A stretch of 19,770 nucleotides of DNA, taken from positions 1-19,770 of the forward strand of contig URQR01000017.1 in NCBI GenBank assembly GCA_900550065.1, written 5' to 3'. This document shows, one piece after another, positions 16,090 through 19,770 of the stretch (positions within the stretch are counted from its first letter, which is position 1; each line of letters starts with the position of its first letter). The position numbers and the translations under genes were made by a program. Origin of the DNA: an uncultured Eubacteriales bacterium. GTDB taxonomy: Bacteria > Bacillota > Clostridia > UBA1381 > UMGS1253. Under the pieces are notes generated by a model that saw only the letters and a program-made list of their open reading frames with translations, was not told the origin of the DNA and did no database searches.

Positions 16090-18168
16090 ATGATTGCGGC
16101 GGTAAAAAAGAGGGACGGGCGGCTTGAAAAATTTGCGCCCGAAAAAATCACTTGGGCGATTTTTAAAGCGGCAAACGCAGTCGGCGGAAACGACTTTGAA
16201 ATGGCGGAGGGGTTGTGCCAAGAGGTTGTGGCGCTGCTTGACAAAAAATATACAGGTAATACGCCCGATATCGAGTCGATACAAGACGTTGTGGAAAAGG
16301 TCTTGATTGAGCATGGCCATGCGCAGACGGCAAAGGCTTATATCCTCTATCGCGAGAAGCGCAAGGGCGCAAGAGAAATCAACGCCCTAATCGGTGCGAC
16401 AATCGACATGTTTTCCGACTATCTCGGCGACAAGGACTGGCATATTCAGGAGAACGCAAACACACAGAAGAGCATCAACGGGCTCAACAACTATGTGCGC
16501 GAAACGTTTACGAAAAAATACTGGCTGCACGAAATTTACCCCGATGAAGTGCGTGAGGCGCACGAAGGCGGCGACGCACATATCCACGATTTGGGCTTTT
16601 TCGGCCCGTACTGTGCCGGCTGGGATTTGCGCCAGTTGTTGACTGACGGGTTCGGCGGCGTATACGGTAAGGTTGAGAGCGGCCCGGCAAAGCATCTGCG
16701 TTCCTTTTTGGGACAGATTGTAAACTCGACGTTTACAACGCAGGGTGAAACCGCCGGAGCACAGGCATGGTCGAGCTTCGACACGTATTGTGCACCGTTT
16801 ATCCGCTACGACAATATGACATATGAGCAGGTGCGCCAGTGTCTGCAAGAATTTGTATTCAACATCAATGTACCGACGCGCGTGGGCTTCCAGTGCCCGT
16901 TCTCCAATCTGACATTTGACATCAAGGTGCCGTCTACGCTGCGCGGCGATAACGTCATTATCGGCGGAAAAATGATGGCTGAAAAATACGGCGATTTTCA
17001 AGCCGAGATGGATTTGTTCAACAAGGCGTTCTGTGACGTGATGCTGGCGGGCGACGCGCACGGGCGCGTGTTTACGTTCCCGATTCCGACGCTCAACATC
17101 ACAAAGGACTTCGACTGGGACAGCGAGGTTGTGGACGCATTTATGCAGATTACGTGCAAATACGGTATTCCGTACTTTGCAAACTATATCAACTCTGACC
17201 TATCGCCGGAGGATGCGGTTTCGATGTGCTGCCGTCTGCGGCTTGACACGACGGAGCTTCGCAAGCGCGGCGGCGGGCTGTTCGGCTCGAACCCGATGAC
17301 AGGCTCAATCGGCGTGTATACAATCAATTTGCCGCGTATCGGCTATCTGTCCTCGTCGATGAGCGAGTTTAAGTCGCGCCTATGGCGTTTGGTGCAGATT
17401 GGTAAAACCTCGCTCGAAATTAAGCGCAAAATTATCGAAGACCAGTCGGAACGCGGGCTCTATCCGTATGCGACGCACTATCTGCGCAATATTAAAGAGC
17501 GCACGGGCGAGTACTGGTACAACCACTTTAACACAATCGGTATCCTCGGTATGAACGAGGCGTGCGAAAACTTTATGGGAAAAGACCTCACCACACCGGA
17601 GGGGCAGAAGTTTGCGCTCGAAATTATGCACTATCTGCGCGAATTGATGGTCGAAATCCAGCAGGAGACGGGCCACTTCTATAACTTAGAGGCTTCGCCG
17701 GCGGAGGGCGCGTCCTACCGCATGGCGGCGATTGACAAAGAACGTTACCCAGATATCATCACCGCGGGCGTAGATACGCCGTACTACACAAATTCGTCGC
17801 AGCTGCCGGTCGGCTATACGGACGACATTTTCGAGATGATGGAATTGCAGGATGAATTGCAGTCGCTCTACACAGGCGGCACGGTACAGCACTTGTATCT
17901 CGGCGAAAAGATAGACGATATTGAGGTATGCAAAAACCTCATCAAAAAAATCTTTACAAAGTATAAAATGCCATATATCTCCATCACACCGACCTTCTCG
18001 ATTTGCAGCGAGCACGGCTATCTTGCGGGCGAGCACTTTACCTGTCCGGAATGCGGCAAGGATGCGGAGGTATGGTCGCGTGTAACGGGCTATTTGCGCC
18101 CGGTACAGAATTACCATATCGGGAAAAAGGAAGAGTACAAAGAAAGAAAGATGCTGGTAATTAAATAA
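16090..18168 (+). CDS. nrdD: Anaerobic ribonucleoside-triphosphate reductase (class III)
   Basis: The start at ATG 16090 has GGGAGG eight bases upstream; a TTG two codons earlier is less likely. The 692-residue enzyme converts NTPs to dNTPs under anaerobic conditions. Residues 1-90 are an ATP-cone allosteric domain (VKKRDGRLEKFAPEKI, then an IQDVVEKVLIEHGHAQTAKAYI segment). The 10-stranded glycyl-radical barrel follows, with HIHDLGFFGPYC and the finger-loop region. The C-terminus has the zinc site, CSEHGY followed by CPECG, and the radical loop RVTGYLRPVQNY with the predicted glycyl radical at Gly667. Length and motifs are normal. It needs the activase encoded next door, from which it is separated by a GC-rich hairpin that may reduce read-through. 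Control by NrdR is suggested by the box at 15850-15865. Confidence 0.97.
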   Translation: MIAAVKKRDGRLEKFAPEKITWAIFKAANAVGGNDFEMAEGLCQEVVALLDKKYTGNTPDIESIQDVVEKVLIEHGHAQTAKAYILYREKRKGAREINALIGATIDMFSDYLGDKDWHIQENANTQKSINGLNNYVRETFTKKYWLHEIYPDEVREAHEGGDAHIHDLGFFGPYCAGWDLRQLLTDGFGGVYGKVESGPAKHLRSFLGQIVNSTFTTQGETAGAQAWSSFDTYCAPFIRYDNMTYEQVRQCLQEFVFNINVPTRVGFQCPFSNLTFDIKVPSTLRGDNVIIGGKMMAEKYGDFQAEMDLFNKAFCDVMLAGDAHGRVFTFPIPTLNITKDFDWDSEVVDAFMQITCKYGIPYFANYINSDLSPEDAVSMCCRLRLDTTELRKRGGGLFGSNPMTGSIGVYTINLPRIGYLSSSMSEFKSRLWRLVQIGKTSLEIKRKIIEDQSERGLYPYATHYLRNIKERTGEYWYNHFNTIGILGMNEACENFMGKDLTTPEGQKFALEIMHYLRELMVEIQQETGHFYNLEASPAEGASYRMAAIDKERYPDIITAGVDTPYYTNSSQLPVGYTDDIFEMMELQDELQSLYTGGTVQHLYLGEKIDDIEVCKNLIKKIFTKYKMPYISITPTFSICSEHGYLAGEHFTCPECGKDAEVWSRVTGYLRPVQNYHIGKKEEYKERKMLVIK

Positions 18169-18185
18169 ATTTGCTCAAATCCCCG

Positions 18186-18225
18186 CCGGAGCCGGCGCGC
18201 AGGCACACGCGCAGGCTCCGGTTTT
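18186..18225 (+). terminator. GC-rich hairpin between nrdD and nrdG
   Basis: CCGGAGCC (18186-18193) pairs with GGCTCCGG (18214-18221); inside, GCGCG (18195-18199) pairs with CGCGC (18208-18212) beyond a one-base mismatch, leaving an 8-base loop. TTTTC follows. The short T run suggests a partial terminator or mRNA processing/stability element that sets the nrdD:nrdG ratio. A TATAAT follows at 18227-18232 but without a -35. Confidence 0.7.
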
Positions 18226-18256
18226 CTATAATATTAATGAAAAGGAGGAAACAACC

Positions 18257-18937
18257 TTGACTATCGCAGGCTATGTCCCAAATTCCTTTGTGGACTACCC
18301 GGGTAAAATCGCCGCGCTCGTGTTCGCGCCGGGCTGTAATATGAACTGCTGGTACTGCCACAACCACCACCTGCTAACGCGCGACGCAGAGCGTGTTATC
18401 TACAATCCGCGTACGATTCTATCGGACTTAGAACGCAAGCAGGGCTTTCTCGATGCAGTCGTTCTGACGGGCGGCGAACCCACACTGCAAATCGGACTGT
18501 CTGACTTTGCGCGTGAGGTAAAACAGCTGGGCTATCTTGTCAAACTCGACACAAACGGCACGCGTCCTGACGTTGTCCGAGCCATGCTTGCCGAAGGTCT
18601 GCTTGACTATATTGCAATGGACATAAAAGCCCCGTTTGAAAAATACGAGTCTGTGTGCCGGCGGGCGGTCGATATAGAAAAAATAAAAGAAAGTATCGAA
18701 TTGCTTCGCAGCTCCGGCATCGACTACGAATTCCGCACCACCTTTTCGCCCGACCTCACGGCGGAGGATATTACAGCAATTGCCTCCTGCCTTGCGGGCG
18801 CAAACCGCTACACACTCCAGCAGTACCGCGAAACGGAACGCACACACGCGAAAAAGCCGCATACGCCCGAATATGTAAAGGCATGTGCGGCGCAAATCGC
18901 GAGTCAATTTGGTGCCTTCCGGGTGCTCGGTTTATAG
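18257..18937 (+). CDS. nrdG: Anaerobic ribonucleotide reductase activating protein (radical SAM)
   Basis: This 226-residue protein starts at TTG 18257, with AAGGAGG eight bases upstream. It installs the glycyl radical on NrdD using S-adenosylmethionine and a [4Fe-4S] cluster. The cluster ligands are Cys27, Cys31 and Cys34 in CNMNCWYC, and the SAM-binding GGEP is at 73-76. The start AGYVPNSFVDYPGKIAALVF is typical of the longer NrdG2-type activases common in Clostridia, distinct from the roughly 150-residue enterobacterial NrdG. It follows nrdD in the same direction, which confirms the assignment over pyruvate formate-lyase activase. A 23-base gap separates it from the cupin gene, so the three may be partly co-transcribed. 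Confidence 0.95.
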   Translation: MTIAGYVPNSFVDYPGKIAALVFAPGCNMNCWYCHNHHLLTRDAERVIYNPRTILSDLERKQGFLDAVVLTGGEPTLQIGLSDFAREVKQLGYLVKLDTNGTRPDVVRAMLAEGLLDYIAMDIKAPFEKYESVCRRAVDIEKIKESIELLRSSGIDYEFRTTFSPDLTAEDITAIASCLAGANRYTLQQYRETERTHAKKPHTPEYVKACAAQIASQFGAFRVLGL

Positions 18938-18960
18938 AAAACTGGAAAAGAGGATAAAAA

Positions 18961-19374
18961 ATGGACAAAAATCTATTTGACCGCCCATCAATACGGCAGC
19001 CGGACGAAATTGTGTCTGAGTTGTTGCGTCACAAGAATGTGCGGATTGAAAAGATTGTGTCGGACGGACACACGACCGGCTGGTACGACCAAGATGAAGA
19101 TGAATGGGTCTGTCTGCTCACCGGCGAGGCGGAGCTTGAATTCGAGCACGAAACAAAACTGCTTCGGGCGGGCGAGTGGCTGCTGATTGAGCGCCATAAA
19201 CGCCACCGCGTCGCGCGGACGACACAGTGTGTGTGGCTGTGTCTTTTGACCGCCGCGTACACTTCGTTTTTGCGCAGGCCGCGGTCTTTCGCAACGGCTT
19301 TCATCGCGTCCATCTCGCCCATGCCGCCGTCTGTATACAGCTTGACGTGCGCTTCAATCGGCAAATCCGAATAA
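18961..19374 (+). CDS. Small cupin protein with a foreign, read-through C-terminus
   Basis: Residues 1-95 are a single-domain cupin of the type that starts NLF...P.DEI.ELL and contains GWYDQDEDEWVCLLTGEAEL followed by RHKRHRV, the conserved metal-site strands. Such proteins end near this point, shortly after a W-L-x-x motif (here CVWLCL, residues 90-95). From residue 96 (about 19246) the frame continues for 42 residues of low-complexity, Ser/Arg-rich sequence that is simply the antisense of the RsmI fragment on the other strand, up to a chance stop at 19374. The natural stop has been lost at the junction near 19245. Start ATG 18961 has AGAGGAT upstream. The specific role is unknown; sugar- or stress-related roles have been suggested for similar cupins. 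It lies 23 bases after nrdG. Confidence 0.75.
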   Translation: MDKNLFDRPSIRQPDEIVSELLRHKNVRIEKIVSDGHTTGWYDQDEDEWVCLLTGEAELEFEHETKLLRAGEWLLIERHKRHRVARTTQCVWLCLLTAAYTSFLRRPRSFATAFIASISPMPPSVYSLTCASIGKSE

Positions 19375-19439
19375 TCCTCGGCCGCCTCCTCCGTCTTGCC
19401 CTCAATCACAAGCGCAAACTCGCCCTTCGGCGGCGTATC
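19245..19439 (-). pseudogene. rsmI: C-terminal fragment of RsmI (16S rRNA C1402 2'-O-methyltransferase)
   Basis: About 65 residues beginning DTPPKGEFALVIEG and ending MKAVAKDRGLRKNEVYAAVK match the RsmI C-terminal domain: PPKGEF.LV.EG, then LPIEAHVKLYTDGG and the helix-turn-helix-like A.KAVAKD.G..K.EVY. The SAM-dependent methyltransferase (tetrapyrrole methylase) domain, over 200 residues, is missing. The reading frame is open at both ends: upstream it is fused in frame to the AIPR-like segment, downstream it runs on antisense to the cupin until 19029. My hand count over 19381-19440 gives 39 G/C of 60, much richer than the neighbouring AIPR part. The fragment cannot be a working methyltransferase. 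Confidence 0.75.
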
Positions 19440-19769
19440 GGCATACTTTGCAATCGCCTGAACCATTTCGTCGTAAAAACGAACTCCATCTTCGTTTTCA
19501 GTTTCTCTGTCCTCAATTACGGTCAGTTTCATTGGAACATAGATACCATTGAGTTCTACATTTGTTTTTTTCAGAACAGCTTCCGCAAGAGCTGCCGTTG
19601 TCTGACCGCCGTTGATTATCTGCATATCAACAATTCTGGTGATCATTAACTCACCATCAACAGAAGCAACGTCAACATCGGCGGCCGTTACCGCGATGCC
19701 ATTGTTGTACGTAAAAAACTTGGTAGGGTCAGTGTTTATTGTTTTACGGATACCGCTATTGACACTTTT
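19440..19769 (-). CDS. Middle portion of an AIPR-type (abortive infection/phage resistance) protein, partial
   Basis: The frame enters from beyond the right edge. It reads FFTYNNGIAVTA, then ITRIVDMQIINGGQTTAALAEAVL, the hallmark F.YNNGI and Q(I/V)(I/V)NG.QT..AL motifs of the AIPR family, known from phage-resistance loci. It stops matching just after MVQAIAKYA, where family members continue with an N-x-QN-type motif; here RsmI sequence takes over in frame. The piece is A/T-richer than its surroundings (23 G/C of 60 over 19501-19560 by hand count), consistent with acquired DNA or a different source genome. The N-terminal part lies outside the window and the C-terminal part is missing, so function is doubtful. 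Confidence 0.75.
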
Positions 19770-19770
19770 G

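Noticed and set aside
16387..17061. Open frame of 224 codons on the - strand opposite nrdD
   Set aside because: Antisense to conserved NrdD residues, no start signal and no domain-like pattern.
18227..18232. TATAAT as a separate nrdG promoter
   Set aside because: No -35 element at 16-18 bases upstream; that position is inside the GC-rich hairpin.

Overview
The window looks like chromosomal DNA from an anaerobic, low-to-moderate-GC Firmicute, most likely a gut Clostridia member. Pointers are a class III (oxygen-sensitive) ribonucleotide reductase with its radical-SAM activase, the Firmicutes protein Veg, MutS2 with a Smr tail, RarA, a large GH2 beta-galactosidase, and strong Shine-Dalgarno sites with sigma-A-type promoters that often carry TGn extended -10 elements. 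The species cannot be named from sequence alone.

Layout, left to right. (1) 3-3696, + strand: a DUF2339 multi-pass membrane protein (5' end outside the window) overlaps a secreted/anchored DUF3999-type partner and ends at a bidirectional terminator. (2) 3723-4862, - strand: a class C beta-lactamase / family VIII esterase-like serine hydrolase. (3) 4863-6386: divergent promoters, a structured 5' leader with repeated hairpins, and a secreted parallel beta-helix protein. (4) 6421-10640, - strand: rarA, veg and mutS2, housekeeping genes of DNA maintenance; veg and mutS2 each have a recognisable promoter. (5) 10786-15702, - strand: a tight three-gene operon, URO-D-fold protein, then TraX-family membrane protein, then LacZ, with stop codons fused to the next Shine-Dalgarno site (TAGGAG). 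It probably serves glycan use. (6) 15721-18937, + strand: a long regulatory region with a candidate NrdR box, then nrdD and nrdG. (7) 18961-19770: a small cupin followed by a patchwork of gene fragments.

The most unusual part is the right end. A + strand cupin loses its stop codon at about 19245. It runs tail-to-tail into a - strand piece that reads as only the C-terminus of RsmI (about 19245-19439). That piece is joined in frame to a lower-GC stretch encoding the middle of an AIPR-type (abortive infection/phage resistance) protein, which continues off the right edge. This is either a real rearrangement next to a defence gene or a chimeric assembly; read mapping would decide. The second most interesting item is the leader at 4994-5141, which can fold into a three-way-junction-like element between two variant hairpins whose paired bases have changed together. 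No rRNA, tRNA, CRISPR array, insertion sequence or complete new defence system was recognised.
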